DNA of 64,000 nucleotides from Brachypodius melanocephalos. Taxonomy: Eukaryota; Chordata; Aves; Passeriformes; Pycnonotidae. Position numbers and translations under genes: made by a program. The stretch spans positions 50,176,293-50,240,292 of the forward strand of contig VZSR01001685.1 in NCBI GenBank assembly GCA_013398615.1, written 5' to 3'. The notes beneath the pieces are model-generated. The model ran no database searches. It saw nothing but the letters and a program-made list of their open reading frames with translations, and had not been told where the DNA came from. Positions 49,552 through 63,520 of the stretch are shown here, piece by piece. Positions within the stretch are counted from its first letter, which is position 1. Each line of letters starts with the position of its first letter.

Positions 49552-50720
49552 AGAAAAAGGAATGACAGTATTTGTGCTTATCTACTTAACTGCTAACATG
49601 AGTATAATTTCATTAAAAGTGAAATTTTGGGTTTGATTTGCAACAATGAAAACTCAGATGCATAGGCCCTGAAAATTACCTTAGAACTAACTAAAGATTT
49701 TCTTGCTTTTACAAAGGTACAAAATAAGATTTTTTTTCATAACAAATAAGTTAAGAAAATATGCACTTGCATACACTTCTTGTTTGGAAATTGCTGTCCA
49801 TTTTTTTTGTACATCAATAATGTAGTAGCTATTTGAGCTAAGAGATAGGCTTGGAGGACATTTGTTTTAAAATTTACTCCATGGAGACTTCCTGGATTTA
49901 TATGCTTTTATATGGGAAAGGGCAAAACAAAAACAATGTTGAGAACTAGGTTATATAAATAGAGCATGCACCTAGTTATGTACTATAAATCATGCAGATG
50001 AGTATTTTTAACTGGGTGAAGGAGACACAAGAACAATGAAGAAATACAGACATTCCTAAACCCTAAGGTGACGATATTCTGTTGTTCTGGACACACCAGA
50101 AATGCACATAGACCTTGAGCTTATTTCTCAAAGAGAACTGAGAAATGAGGAAAGGCCTCCCAAGGGGTTCTCCTAGGTTCCCCAAGATTAACAAAATCAA
50201 AAGTACTCTCCAGCACAATGCTTTTTTGTCACATCTTTCTTCAAAGAAAATGAATTATGCACAAAGATAGTTTAGCTCAATTTGGATGCTTTGGAATTTC
50301 TGTTATAAGAAACAAGACTCTGAGGACTTCTCTGTAAATGCTCTTCCTGTTTATTTATGTCATTTTTATCAACACAACCACTTAACCTCAACATCTTATC
50401 TCCTCCCCAAAAAAATCCCACAAATCCACACATTATTAAGTTGGAGATGCTGAGATATGTTTAAGTTGCTGCCTCTCTTCATCTTTCCATCTGTAGAACA
50501 AAAGGAACAGGAAAGTTTACATTCCTGCAGGATTAATAGTGAGTTTTTTACATTCATAATATACTTAGAAGATGGATTCTCTGGCTGTTTAAGTTAATTT
50601 TATAACTAAATCAGCTGTAGGATTTAGGAATAGTCATGCACAATTAAAAAGAAAAGTGCAAATAAAAAAAATAACCTGAGGATATTTTAATGCTAACTCC
50701 ATTCTTTCAAAAAATATGGC

Positions 50721-50747
50721 TTTTTTTTTTTTTTTTTTTTTTTTTTT
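50721..50747 (+). repeat. T27 homopolymer
   Basis: Twenty-seven uninterrupted T, followed by CCCAAACAG. The combination resembles a strong polypyrimidine tract with a CAG, but it is more simply a homopolymer. Confidence 0.95.
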
Positions 50748-51970
50748 CCCAAACAGATGTAATTCATTCTTTCCCTCACAGCCCAAAGCATGAGCTCTGT
50801 TGGGATCCAGAAAATATGTAGAGCAGCGCCTAAGACTCAGACACCCAGTCTGGAAGATGTCTTCTGAGAACAGTCAGGAGACATTCTCAGAAGGACAAAA
50901 GCTGCCAAAATACACTTGTAATTTTTTCTTTATAAAAACTGAGCTGCAGCAGTATCTGTCATTATATTAGCCCAGTAGCTGAAATATTTAACCGGAAACT
51001 GTTGAGAACCAACTTGTATGCTTTGGGAAGATTTTCCTCTCTTGGAAAGCTACCCTAGTCAGCAATTCACTCCTTCACACCCATTCTCCTCTTGCCATAT
51101 GAATCTTTCCTCTGTTTCAACACAGGAAAACACTTTGAATGTGCCCACATGCTATTGTGTTTTGCACTCAATAGTCATTGGATTTAAACAAGAATTAATC
51201 TTGAGGGCAAGTTGAGACTCCAGGACTCCACACTCTAAATTCAAGGCATTAAACACTGGTGTCAAAGGATTTCTGATTGAGTGCTAAACTCAGAAGGTTT
51301 TAGCACAATTTTTTTTCCAATTTTGGGTTAGACATCATCCCTCACAACTGGTTTTGACTCTGGACTCTGAGAAGGTTATCTAGAATGTCCTTAACAGGAC
51401 TCGGTATGGTGCCTAAATCGCAGAAAGGACAGAAAAAATTGACTTCCTCCACACTGAAAACTGCTGAGGTACCAGCAGTGCCCTAATGAGTCTAATTGTC
51501 TCCTCAAGGGAACTAGTTCTTCCTAGAGCATTGCAGAGAAGGCATATGGTAGGCTCTGGCTTCCACTTCTTGCGACCAGCCACCTAAAAAAAAATTGCAA
51601 AAAATTGCTGCAGTCCTTTATCCATCTGTATTTAGTGTGCTGGTGTGTGTGAGACAATTTCACTCCAAGTTGCTCATACTGAAGCAGTCCTACTTAACTG
51701 AAGTACTGCCACAAAAAATAGCTGAGCAGATCAGCTCTTCTTGGAGCATAACTTTGCTCACTGAAGCAGATGAGAGTTGTCCACAGACTCACACAATCTT
51801 GAAAAAAGCAGGAAGACATAGAAGGTTCATTTCAGCTAAAATTTTGGTGGATCTCTGTTCCCATTATAAATGTTTTCAGTAGAGTCCATCCTAAAAGGCC
51901 TTCACATATGTTTGAAGATAAACACCTACACAACCTTTTGCACAATGAGGTCATAGCTATTACCAGTTAT

Positions 51971-52010
51971 GCTGGTACTTATTGTTATATGCTCATACTT
52001 ATTGTTATAT
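51971..52010 (+). repeat. 20-bp tandem duplication
   Basis: GCTGGTACTTATTGTTATAT is followed directly by GCTCATACTTATTGTTATAT. The two 20-bp units differ at two bases. Confidence 0.85.
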
Positions 52011-52498
52011 CCTAGTTTGTTTATAAGAGGTTACCAAAGAACTGTAATGTCATTAAATTCCATTCAGACATGAAAAGCTTGGTGGAGAACTTCAATCTCT
52101 ATAGAAAAAAAATATAGCTAAGCCATAGAGGAACAAGTATTTATATTTTTTAAACATTTTTGAAATCACTAGCCTTACAGAGTAGACTTAATCTGTGAAA
52201 ACAAATCATCTTATGATAGATTTCTTTGGGGTTAACATCAAGGAAACATTGTGTTGTCATTGGATACAGCTCAGCCATCTAGAGGAGAATACATATTGTC
52301 TGAAATCAATGTATTTGTGTCCTTAACCAAGATGAGAAATCCCAATCATTCCAATCATTTTTGTCTGTAAAAGGAGACAGTGTTTTTCAGGGACTTTCCA
52401 TAAGGTAAAAAGAAATTCTCCATGGATGGGAAATGCTTCAATTCAATTGTGTAAGTACAAGCACCTTGTGCTACTAAATGCTAAGGTGTAGACAGACA

Positions 52499-52560
52499 CA
52501 GAGAGAGAGATATCTATATTATAGATATATAGATATATGCACCTTAGGGAACACATATAA
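52499..52560 (+). repeat. GA/TA-rich microsatellite
   Basis: GAGAGAGAGATATCTATATT followed by AGATATATAGATATATG. A compound imperfect GA and GATATA repeat. Confidence 0.8.
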
Positions 52561-55500
52561 ATTATATGTATATATTCTATACAGCTGCAGGTCAGGTGTG
52601 CTATTCCAGATTTGTCATGTCACATCAGACACAGGTTTGGTCCCTACCTCCCTGCCAAGTGCATACTGTGTCACCTTTATGCTGACAGAGAGCTCAGTCT
52701 TTGCTGTGCACTTGGTGCTGAAGCACAGGGGGTGACCTCGCTGCCCACCTTTACTGATGGTCATTAATTTAAACAAAGAAGCCAGAACTACACCCATGAT
52801 TGTCAGCAATTCTTACTTGCCCTCTATTGTCCCTCCTTCACCTCTGTAAGATGTGTTAAGATCTTATCTAGAGGTAATTATTTTTCATATACAAAATTTA
52901 AGCTATACATTTATATTTTTCAGACACAGTTCATGCAAAACCCAGTTTAAAAATGAGTGTTTTGATTTAAACATCCATTAGTAGGTTTGGATTGACAGCT
53001 GAATTCAAGAAAGAAGAATTCACTGAGAATTTCTAAAAAGAAATGTCATACAGTTCTGGTGACCCTGTTACAAAATGTAAGAGATCGCTGTTTCACAAAG
53101 TAAATAGCAAGTCTCATTTTCCTAGAATTCTCTGTTCCGATTCAATGCACTAAAACTGTTCTCCAGTGGTAGAGCAACACCTGCCTGCAGGGGAGCATTG
53201 CAGGAAGACTGACTTCTACAGTGTGCTAAAACTATACCATGCATACAACAGAGGGGTATAAACAAAAGCTCTATCACCCCACTGAATATTGTAATAATGG
53301 CATAAAACTGAGGATTCCAACTACTACTACCAAAAAAAAAAGAAACCAAAGCACACCAAAACTCCAAAAGAGCCACCTATCTTATCAAGAGCTGAACAGA
53401 TGATTTATTGCATGTTGCTCTCAGACCCTATTATGAAGGAAACAATGAAACCCAAACCAAATGATCCTACATTATGTTAATAAAAAAGCATGTCTTCTTT
53501 GCAGAAAGAAATCAAAACACAGGCTCTAACCCATGAGATAACCCAGACCAAACAGACCACAAACAAGGTTACGGACCCTTGTTGCACTCTCATGCTCCCT
53601 TGCTCGTGCCACAGTCTTTAACTGTAAGACACGGTTTTACCACACACTACCAACCCTTCATCTCCTTTTCCCCAGGGTGTTAATAAGGTTTAATTAGCAA
53701 AATAACTGTTTGCAGTAGAACTACATTTCCCAGAGTGGTTTTCTTTTTGCAAAGCACTTTGTTTTCAATACCTGTCAAGATCCATATAACAGAGAACTTT
53801 CTTCCTGAACCTTTGTCAGGGAATGGATTTTAAGATCCAATTGAATCAGTCAATACAATTGGTATTGTGGAGTTGTTCTCAATTCAGGGTTTTCAGGTAC
53901 TTGTAAACAAAGACAAAAGATTAAGTTTTTACAGGAGCCCTTTCTTGTCTCATCTTGTGCCACTATTGCATCTGTATGACGTTTTATATTATAACTGATT
54001 ACTTCATAACAAAATTTAGAAGAGGAATAAAATTTTCTGAGAAATTCCTCAGGCCAGGACATGTTTAATCACATGTGGCATAAGAAACATCTAGGGCTAT
54101 ATTGTGAGCTTTTTTGGGCAGGGCCTTAAAATTTTTTAAAACACATAAAGGATTTTGTAATATGAAATAATATTATTTTTCATATTTTTAATGCATATTA
54201 ACTTTTATTTCTTCAAAAATTTCTTATATTGGTGCTAATGTCCTTTTTGATGGGTTAGTTCTAAGACTCTGGAGAAGCAGAAATGGATTCAAATTTTCAG
54301 GGCTTCTTTTTTCTCAATTTGGATAAAGAAACACATTAGAAGTAGCAATAGCTCTGTGTGAGGCCTTAGGGTTTTGTGGGTTTTAAGGGTGGACATTGAT
54401 GGCTTTTTTTAAACCAGGTTAGAAATTATTCCAGTAAAGACTCCTGCTGTGTCAGCAAATCTGGATAAAAGTAATCAGTACAAAATGATGTATGGGTTTC
54501 TTTTCTTTAATAAAAAACCCATACCAAAACAAACAAAGCCCCAAAAGAAAACAGAAGTTGAGAGCTCAATGTAAATAAGGAAAAGCTAGCTGCTGCTGCC
54601 ACAAATGAGTGGTTTAGGTTGCTTAAAAATCACCAGCAAGGGATCAGAAAAAGCAGGTTTGATATAAATTTGCAAAAGCATGACAAAGTTTGATGGCACT
54701 GCTTACTATACAAATAAAGCCCACAAACAAAAAATGGTTGAGGAGTAACCTACAAAGACATGTGCTGAGACCAGGGACACAAATGGGTAAGGAGGGAAAA
54801 GAGTAAGGCCAACAGGGTAACAGAGATCCTCCTGCTGATTCCCAAGGCTCACAGTGGATGCCCTTGCCAAATCTAGCCTCAGACTGGATCAGCAGTTTAG
54901 GTCTAAAGAATTTAGCATAATATTACCATAGACCAAAGTCTTTTCCATATATAGTGAGAGGTACTATAGTGGCAGGTAAATTTAGGCTATTATTTTTTGT
55001 TTGATATAAGAAAGGGTAACTGGGCACTTCTATAGATACCTGGGTTTGAAAAATACCACCTAATTGTTCACATTCTTCAGGTCGGGTGACTATTACCAAG
55101 CAAGATACAGGACGCATAAAATCACCCTGCAAAACCTGAACAAGTGGGATAAACTTTATTGTCCTACAGCTTCAGGGCAGAAGCTCAGGTCCTGCAGAGA
55201 GCTCTCTCCTGGCACACTCACAGCTGCCAGTGCTTTACATCAAAGGAGGTGTCTGAAGGTGCAGGAGGAGGACCTTACTGCAGGTAAAGGACAACAGCAT
55301 GTGGCAAGGCAATGTTTTACAAAGCTGCACTTGACCACTAACTTGTTGTGTTAAGGACATTTGACCAGTCTTCCACATTGGAAAACCTGCAAGACTTTAA
55401 CACCGCTGTAGATAAATACCATAAATCTTGAAATAAAAGCATATGTTTCTTTCACACATTCCCTCTTTTATGCTTCAATTTGTCTCAGCCTACCTGAAGT

Positions 55501-56649
55501 GTTTTTACTGAAATTAGATCTGTCACTAGTATAAAATTATAGTTGTTCTATTTCTGTGATATTAAAAAAAAAGGAATAGAAATGTATCTGGTTATATTTA
55601 GCGTTTGATATTTTTAGTATTGTTTCCTAATCTTGCTGTGGAAATCTAATGCAATATAGAACATAAGAGATCATATTATTGCACTTATAGCTATAATATA
55701 TGCAATCAGGAACGAAAAAAAAGAAACAACAAACAATAATGGATATAAAAATCTAATTATTTGTGTTGTTTAGAGCATAGTATTTGTTTTATAATACAAC
55801 CATGAATATGGCACATTTGTGTAACACATTCTGTTTATTGAAAAACAAATCCAAGATGAGATAATTTTAACTGCATATGGTATCAAGGGAAAAGGAGATT
55901 TGTGGCAAAACACCAGGAAAAAAATCACAGTAATGAATGAAAAAATCAGTAGCTGAGAAACTTAGAGCAAGGGACCCATTTGTTCTTTAGGATTGTTATG
56001 CTAATTTTTGGGACTTGCTGGAGCAGCAAAGTAGCAATTTTAGGATGAAGACATCAATTACCAAATACTAATGCTATAAAGATATCATTAGCTTCTCAAG
56101 GTAATTTCAAACATCTATTCATACCCTACTTTTCAAGCACTGCACTTTTATTTGAACCTGTAAGGAGTAAAACTCTTCAAAAGTCAATAAAACTTAACAG
56201 TTTCCTTAAGAAAACAAAAATGGTTTCCTGGGGAAATATTATGTACTAATCTCCACTAATTTGAAAAAAAAGATAATAAACTATCTAGAGGCCCCTAAAT
56301 AAGACCCAGAATTGAGATATTAGACTACTGATATATTATTTTTAAGGAAGTGTGTGCTTGGATACATTTTAAACCTTACTAAGCACATCTTAACCTGAGT
56401 TTACATTTGCAGCTGTTCACTGCCAAAATAAGGCAGTCCATGAATAAAATTCAAACTATTGATTTTTAGTAACTTATTTTGACAAAAATGTATTTCTCAG
56501 TATAAATCACATAACTGCATTAAGTCAGAATCCCAAATTATTATAGGGGAAATGATGAGGTGAGGGAGGGATGCTGCATCTAATGAAAATATTCCAGCAG
56601 GAAAGCAAAGATATATTTTTGCCTTAACATTTCACTGTATACATTGATC

Positions 56650-56687
56650 TATAATGAAACAGTCCTGCTATAATGAAATAGTCCTGC
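56650..56687 (+). repeat. 19-bp tandem duplication
   Basis: TATAATGAAACAGTCCTGC is followed directly by TATAATGAAATAGTCCTGC. The two 19-bp copies differ at one base, which suggests a fairly recent slippage event. Confidence 0.9.
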
Positions 56688-56971
56688 TTCTTACTTTCCC
56701 TCATTTTGAGAAAACTTGATACATAGATGGAAGTGCTGCGTTACTTGTGAATGTATGGTCAGGACTATTTCCTTTCCATTTGAGTTCTAAATTAAAATTC
56801 TGAAATCAGGCCATTATCACCCATTGGATTCTCAGGCAGAGTTTATAGAAACAGGTGTTTGGGGTTTTTGTGGAGTTTTTGTCTGTTTTGTTTTCCCAGC
56901 GACTTTCTCTTCTCACAGCCATATTTCTTTTAACATCCCCCAAAGCAACAGCTCTCCCAATTCTTCTTGCA

Positions 56972-57083
56972 GTATCTTGAAGTGCCAGCTCTTCTTGGGG
57001 TGTCCTGTGCAGGGCCAGGAGTTGGACTCAGTGATCCCTCTGGGGCCCTTCCAACTCAATATTCTGTGATTCTCTGATTCTGT
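56972..57083 (+). mobile_element. CR1 LINE 3' terminal fragment
   Basis: GGGGTGTCCTGTGCAGGGCC, AGGAGTTGGACTCAGTGATC and GGGGCCCTTCCAACTCAATA lead into ATTCTGTGATTCTCTGATTC. This is the last ~110 bp of a CR1 with two to three copies of the terminal octamer-like repeat. It is the best preserved 3' terminus among the short copies. Confidence 0.9.
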
Positions 57084-60000
57084 CTATGTACTCTCTAAAG
57101 CTAAAGAACTACTAACTTAAATACATAATACATAGTTTGCTTACTGCAAAAAAATTAAATTAAATTTAAGCAAGTAAACTTTTTATTTCAAAATATAGGA
57201 CCAAAATGATTAGAAGTTTCAATAGAAATTACTCTAAACTTATGTGACAGATTTAAAGACCAGATTTCTTGTGAGATAAAATTAATAAATACAGAATGTG
57301 ACAAAATTCTGCCTTGCTACCCGAGGTACTTTTTAAAATTATTAGCAATTACTAATGTATACAGAGCTGAAATGTTTTTTAAAACAATTGTTTTGCATAT
57401 ATCATCTACCTGCCTTTGTGATATTAAAAAATTAAGCAATGAGATACACATGCAACAGTCACATCAACATTGTGGAGATGATATTGGTGGGTAGGTTAAA
57501 AGAATTTGCCTTAAAAAACAGACCTATTTTGCGTTATAAGTGCAAATGACATTATTTGGAGCTGGGCATAAAAACACAACAGCCTTCTCAGCAACTGCTG
57601 GTGAGCTGAGAAAACCTCATGGCAAAGGCTGATGATTCTCTTTCTGTTCCTTAACACTTTGCATCACAAAAGACACCAAGAACAGAATGCTGAGAACATT
57701 TTGCACTGCTTGATCCTTCCACTACATCCTGGCAGAGTGGGTGCATGTAAAAAATCCACATTTCACAGACTGCTCTGCATATGTGCTTTGAGTGGGAGCT
57801 GAGTCTTGCTGTCTCACATGGTGAGTTCCTCTTTCACCTGTTGCCTGGTAGAAGGTACAGAAGGAACATGGTTCCATTTCCAGACAGAAAATGCCTTCTT
57901 GCCTTTTTCGTTTATTCCTTCCCTGCTCACCCCATCTCAATTGCTTCCTTTGGGACTCTACTACAGCTGCTGCTTTGCTTCATAATCTCACATCAAGTGG
58001 AGTCAAGCAGACTCTTGAAGGTCACTTAGGAGGAGCATTACTTTTGTACGCACTTTGGTCTCAACATAGTCTGCAAAGTTTTCATGAACTATGTTCTGGC
58101 TCACCCTCCATCTTTTTAAATGAGATTTTTTATTCCAAGAGAAAAATGGACATTTTACTGTTCTCCCTTCTCCCTCTTAAGAGAAGCTTAAGAAATGCTT
58201 TTTATAAGACTTCTTTATTGCTACTGTGTAGAGTTAAAGTTTAAAAGCAAATGCAATAAACCACCATCACCAAATGGCCTCTGTTATATAATAACTTTAG
58301 TTTACTCTGACTCTCTGAGGAGCTGAGCAGTCTGAACAATGTTATTTTCTGATATATTATCAGAAGAAAAGAAACTGTGGTTTTCATGCAGAATAATGAA
58401 AGAAACAGGCCATGGGTAAATCAGAAATGAAATATTGCAGAAAATAGTGGTATATAGAATATATTAATGCAGCAGATTTATTTCAGGATTGGAGTAGCTA
58501 GTATTCTTCACCTTGGTTACACTAGGTAACAAGGAAAAAAGACACTGATATTTTCAAAGCTCAAGTATCCAGTAAACTTATGCAAGCAGACAAGAAAACA
58601 CAGATTGTAATTTTGAATTGAGTTTCTTTTACGAGAAAACATCACCATACAAAGATAAATGTTGGGAGACGCATCACGGTCTTATGAAGACAATGAATAA
58701 CTTATGGCTAATGAAGCCTTGGTAGATAGGAAAGACAGTCTGTGAGAGACAAGCTTTTAATGGATTGAATGTAAGAAGAAAAAATTAGCAACAAACAATT
58801 TCATCCTGTAAAAAGCTGTCCTAAGAACAAAAGAGAGCATTCATTAGCACACAACACAATGTGCTAAAAGATGTGAAAGCAGGAAGAGGACAGGTATAAC
58901 AGAGATAAGGGTATACTGGATTTGGTATCACCCACATTCAGAGCAATAAAAGAAGTATGTGGGAGGACCAGATGCATCAAGGTTTGTAATACACATTGAT
59001 TGTCCCAGCACCAGAGAAGGCAGTCACAAAGTGCTCAAAGCTAACCACTTTTGTAAGTGTACTAGGCAGGAATATAGGAAATTAAAGAGCATACAATTTT
59101 GCTAAAGCTCCTAGCAGAGAATTTAGCAATAGTACAACATTCCTTTATAGCTCCAGTATAAGATCAAGAAAGAGTACTAAAAAAGTACTTGTATTCAAAT
59201 ATGACACAAGAGAAAAAGCCTATCAAGAAAAAGGGGGGTTTTGCCATAGTAATGTTGATATCTCTGGTGTCATTAGAACTATGGGAAGTGTGTATTAGCA
59301 AGCACATAACAGAAACTTCTAAAATCTAGATTTTTAACAAATACTTGTACAAAACAAATAACAGGTTGTAAACTCATTGCATCTTATTCAAAACAAGATT
59401 AGAAAAGACCCTTTTAATATGACAAAACACTTCAGAGCAGAGAATACAAAATTAATTAAGATGCCTACAGGCACATCATATGACCAAGGCACATGTGTGT
59501 GCAGTTCTAGGACTATGTTCACTGCTACAAATGCCATTAGCAAAATATCTAGAGGAAAGAAGAAAACTTCAGATCGTGGCATACTTGAATATAATGACAA
59601 AGGTGGTGAGCTCACTGCAATGTATTGACTCAGTTACTGAACTAGAAATTGGAGAGACTGTTCTGATACAGTGTGTTAGCCTTTAAGACCTAGAAAGAAA
59701 GCAAAGGGACCTGCTCCAGATGATGTAATAATTTTGCTTTACTGATCTCATCCATTCTATGTACTGTGTTCTACCTTAACTTGGCTAATTACCTTGATTA
59801 GGTCCAAAAAAAGCCTAAATCTTGAACAATGAGGCAAAATGTATAAAAGAGAAAGACGTGAATTTTTAGAAAAAAGCTTTTGAAAACAGTTTGTCATGGG
59901 TGTTTTCATGTGACAGTACACACTTTTTTTTTTTTTCATATTTTAAAAAACATACAATTTAAAAATAAAAAAATAAAAAAGCCACAGGAATATTGGAGAA

Positions 60001-60329
60001 AGGAGTGCAATGGTACTTTCACCATGCCTAATATTAATTGGCAAGTAACACACTGTAATATTAAGTAAGCCAGAATCCACTTAGCAACATCTTAGTCAGA
60101 AATGTAGTGAGTCATATCAATCACTAAATGTGGTATTTGTGACAAACTATTCCCCAAACAGAGCTTGCATCTAGCAGGTCTTCAGCTATGTGCATTTTAG
60201 TGAATTGAAGTCTCAAATAAATAATGATTCTGTAACAGTCTGTTGTGGTCTGAGATTTAAATCAGGAACCCAGGAGTTAATCAGAAGCAAGAACTACATT
60301 AGAGGCATGTAAAGTCTACCACAGAATTG
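57084..60329. other. Intergenic, no gene recognised
   Basis: AT-rich unique DNA with a T-run and A-rich tract near 59923-59981. Frames at 57891-58244 and 59377-59628 are short, unflanked by convincing splice sites and without recognisable domains. Confidence 0.5.
59923..59981 (+). repeat. T-run followed by A-rich low complexity
   Basis: A T-run, then AT-rich sequence, then AAAATAAAAAAATAAAAAAG. It is simple sequence and can fold back weakly through the T/A runs. Confidence 0.75.
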
Positions 60330-60545
60330 GAAATGATGCCAGCAGGGTGACAACCTGTGAGTGCAGTGCCTTCAGTAACTGGAGTGAGGGTTGCTGTGTC
60401 ATCAGCCTCCACTTGATCGGGTGCCTTGTAGTAGATCCCCACCACAAGGTTAATTTTGCCTAAATTACTGTCCACTCTCTTTGGGTTTTCTCCTGTGACA
60501 AGTGTTCTATCTATTCAATGATTACACCAAGTTGTCACTGACTGT
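60330..60545 (-). mobile_element. CR1 endonuclease-region fragment (inverted)
   Basis: The minus-strand translation near 60403-60455 contains VGIYYKAPDQ, clearly the CR1 ORF2 endonuclease stretch usually written VGVYYRPPDQ, followed by acidic residues as in the family. It is in opposite orientation to the CR1 piece that begins a few bases downstream at 60555. Neither a 3' UTR nor a terminal repeat is present, so this fragment comes from the 5' half of an element. It is probably the inverted 5' part of the same insertion. Confidence 0.7.
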
Positions 60546-60554
60546 GGTGTGCTC

Positions 60555-61165
60555 ATATCTCACAAAGCCAACCCTGTCCTAGACTGCATCCAAATCCCTG
60601 TAGGAAGCACAGTGAGAGAGGCAACTCAGCCCCTCTGCTCTGCTCTTGTGAGACCCCATCTGCAGTGCTGCATCCAGCTCTGGGGTCCTCAGGACAGGAA
60701 AGATATGGATATATTGGAGCAGGTCCAGAGGAGGCCACAAAGATGGTTAGAGGTCTGGAACACCTTACCTGTGAAGACAGGCTGAGTGAGTTGGGACAGC
60801 TCAGCCTGCAGAAGAGATGGCTCTGGGGAGACCTTATTAGCAGCATTTTGGCACCTAAAGGGGGTTTATAAGAAAGATCAGAACAAACATTTTAGCAGGA
60901 GCTGTTGTGGTAGGACAAGGAGTAATGGTTTTTAAGTAAAAGATAGTAGACTCAGACTAAATATAAAGAAATACTTTACAATGAGTGTAGTGAAACACTA
61001 GACCAGGTAGCCCAGAGAGGTGCTGAATGCCCCGTCCCTGAAAACATTCAAGGTCAGTTTTGATGGGGCTCTGAGCAAGCTGATCTAGCTGAAAATGTCC
61101 CTGCTCGTTGCAGGAGCAGAGTTGGACTAGACGCTTCCAACCCAAAGCATTCAATGACTCTATGG
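60555..61165 (+). mobile_element. CR1 LINE 3' part with ORF2 C-terminus
   Basis: The plus-strand reading KANPVLDCIQIPVGSTVREA, then LCSALVRPHLQCCIQLWGP and DILEQVQRRPQR, matches the RT-thumb/C-terminal part of CR1 ORF2. After a frameshift comes LGQLSLQKRWLWGDLIS at about 60787-60840. The 3' UTR (GTCCCTGCTCGTTGCAGGAG, TTGGACTAGACGCTTCCAAC) ends at about 61164 in CATTCAATGACTCTATGG. It is about 610 bp long, broken and non-functional. Confidence 0.93.
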
Positions 61166-63520
61166 AAATTACTAATATTTTGTTGTACTTGCAATATTTG
61201 GCACAAAGACTTAATGGTGGAATTACTGCTTGTAATCACTTGTTATGTTGATCCAAAAAATCAAGAAAATGTAAGTCAATTAATTTGTACAGATTCCATA
61301 CTCCAGAGAGAGGATACAGCTCAGTTTCTGCCTCTTTGCACATGGTCCCCTCACATCCTGTTGGTACAAGAAAATGAATCTCACTCCTGAAAGTGAAAAT
61401 ACCAACACATCCTAATGCTTCCAGCACATATGAGTATTAATGTTGGCACCTACAATTCTAGCTTATAGACATGCAGGCACACTGTCAGGTCAGATAACTG
61501 GTGCTTAAAAAGGAGCAATGGATATTAGTCTGGCATGGTTCCTGAATGATGTCCACCTACCAAACTAACTTCCTGAGACTACCACATGCATTAAACAGCA
61601 AAGCAGACATCTACTGTTAGAGAGAAAACACATTTAAGTTATGAGTTTTAGAAGTTTGGACTCATGGCTTTTCAATATTCATGAATCCTACAGCTAATAC
61701 TTTCCAGGCAGCTCCTTGAGAAAGCTGCTTTTCAAGCTTTGCATAGATTTCAGCAGTAAGAAAGCAATCAACCCTTAAGAAGATGGTGTTTCCTGCATTT
61801 CCCGGACAGTAAAAATGATGCTTAGCAGGCTTTTCCCAGCTAACCACATCCTGGGCTGCTTTCTAGGTCCCAAGGCTCATAATTTCCCTTTCTGCCCTCG
61901 TCTTATTTTAGTGCATCCTAGTGAATTTCATTGGAGAAAACAATATCCTGCACTTGTTATGTGCAGGTTTGAGTTTGAACAATAGGGTGCAACGTGGATA
62001 ATTTTTTAATTCTTATATTATTACAGACCTGGAGAGAACCAAGTCTTCAGATGTCCAGTAAGTCTTTCTCTGTTGAAAGCTGGGGAAATTGGTATAATTT
62101 AGGAAGAAATACTGTGGTTTCTTGAAACACCAAATGTTTATTTAATCAGTTACCAGGGAGAATATGATTCTTTCCAAGAAAGGTGCATTGTGTTTTACAC
62201 AATTTGTAATAACATAGCTACCTTTCTGTCTGAGGTCCTGTGTGCCTTAGTACAACTTTAAGTACATTTAGGCTTAACTGGCAAAATAGGGATTTTTTTG
62301 CTCCAGGTCACTCAATAAAGATTACACTCCTACATATTGTTCTGTGTCAGAGTTGTTTGTGCCTGCCTGTTTCACAACAGATGGCTGCATTTCAGTAGTT
62401 TTATATAAAAGACGTATATGGAAGGTTGAAAAAAACATTCATTTTAATTCAACTTCTTCCAGCTGCTTGTATGCTTTACTTGTATCCATCGAGTTTGATG
62501 TCATGCAAGCAAAATTTTTAAATAAAACTTTGCAAATTTTTTCTGTTCATTTTGGATCAAGATTTATTTGGAATGGTTGTACAGAGAGTATAAATTGAGT
62601 CTGCTTCATGTTATAACATACCAGGCATTGTTTCCTAGGGTGTTGCAATCTGTGAAATACAACAAGGAATAAGATACCTTAAAATATAGGCTCTTGGTTT
62701 TCAGGGTGAAAGAGCACTTGCAGTTCTGAGAAAGGAGCCTTAACTTCTGCTTCCAAGCTTTCAGTGAGTATTTCTTATGCTGGTTCACCTTTTCAGAGCT
62801 TTTTTTCCTTCCTGTATTGCAAGGATATGAGTAAGACACATTGCAGAGGTTTTGTTTGGTTTTTTTTTTTTGTTTGTTTGTTTGCTTGGTTTTTGTTTGT
62901 TGGGTTTTTAAAAATGAAATACAGAAGTAAACATATGGTTATGCACAGATATTAGAGTATTTTCAGTGGTCTTTTAAGTCTAGATCATCAAAGTTCCTTA
63001 CTGGCTTTTCCAGTAAGCATTGATTTAAAATGCTACTTTATGGGTTTGGCTTCAGTGATTTAGTAATTTTCCTCCGCTTTGCCCTTGTGCTCTGTGACAG
63101 AGAAGAGCTGCTCTGGCTTCCTCCGGGCTTTTGTCACCCAAGATTCATTGACGAGACACCTAAGGACTAATAAGGAAGAGATGTAAAGTCTCAAAGCTAA
63201 AGAACAGAGTGAATCATGACCTAGTATAACAAACGCATCCTCTGAAAAAGGAAAATAGGCTTGAGCAACGTCTTTTAAACTTTGCTTCTCTTTCCTGTTT
63301 TAGAACAGGGTGAATTCCAAACCCACTTAGAGCCGCACATCTGGACAACTCATTAGGAATACGGTTTTCTCGCTGGTATTTATAAAGCGGTATTACTACA
63401 GGCACAAGTACAGAACGCTGGATAGTGGATACCACCGTTTGGGGGAGGGAAAAAAAAAATAAAATCGCCTTTGCACCCCTTTCAATTCAAGATCTGCCTT
63501 TCTCTGTAAGATTTGACAGG
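61166..63520. other. Intergenic upstream flank of the terminal promoter
   Basis: Unique AT-rich DNA with a T/G low-complexity tract at 62853-62910. No exon is recognised. From about 63060 the GC content begins to rise towards the CpG island. Enhancers for the downstream gene could lie here, but none is visible by motif. Confidence 0.5.
62853..62910 (+). repeat. T/G-rich low complexity with (GTTT)n
   Basis: A T12 run is followed by GTTTGTTTGTTTGCTTGG and further GTTT units. Confidence 0.85.

Larger units (their letters stand above)
48869..56971. other. Intergenic, no gene recognised
   Basis: Eight kilobases of AT-rich unique DNA. It holds two long T-runs (49527 and 50721), an AT/GATA microsatellite near 52499, and short tandem duplications at 51971-52010 and 56650-56687. 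No exon, RNA gene or promoter is recognised. Confidence 0.5.

Noticed and set aside
50478..50515. MIR-like words (TTCATCTTTCCATCTGTAGA)
   Set aside because: The similarity is shorter and weaker than at 6855-6935 and does not extend into neighbouring SINE segments.
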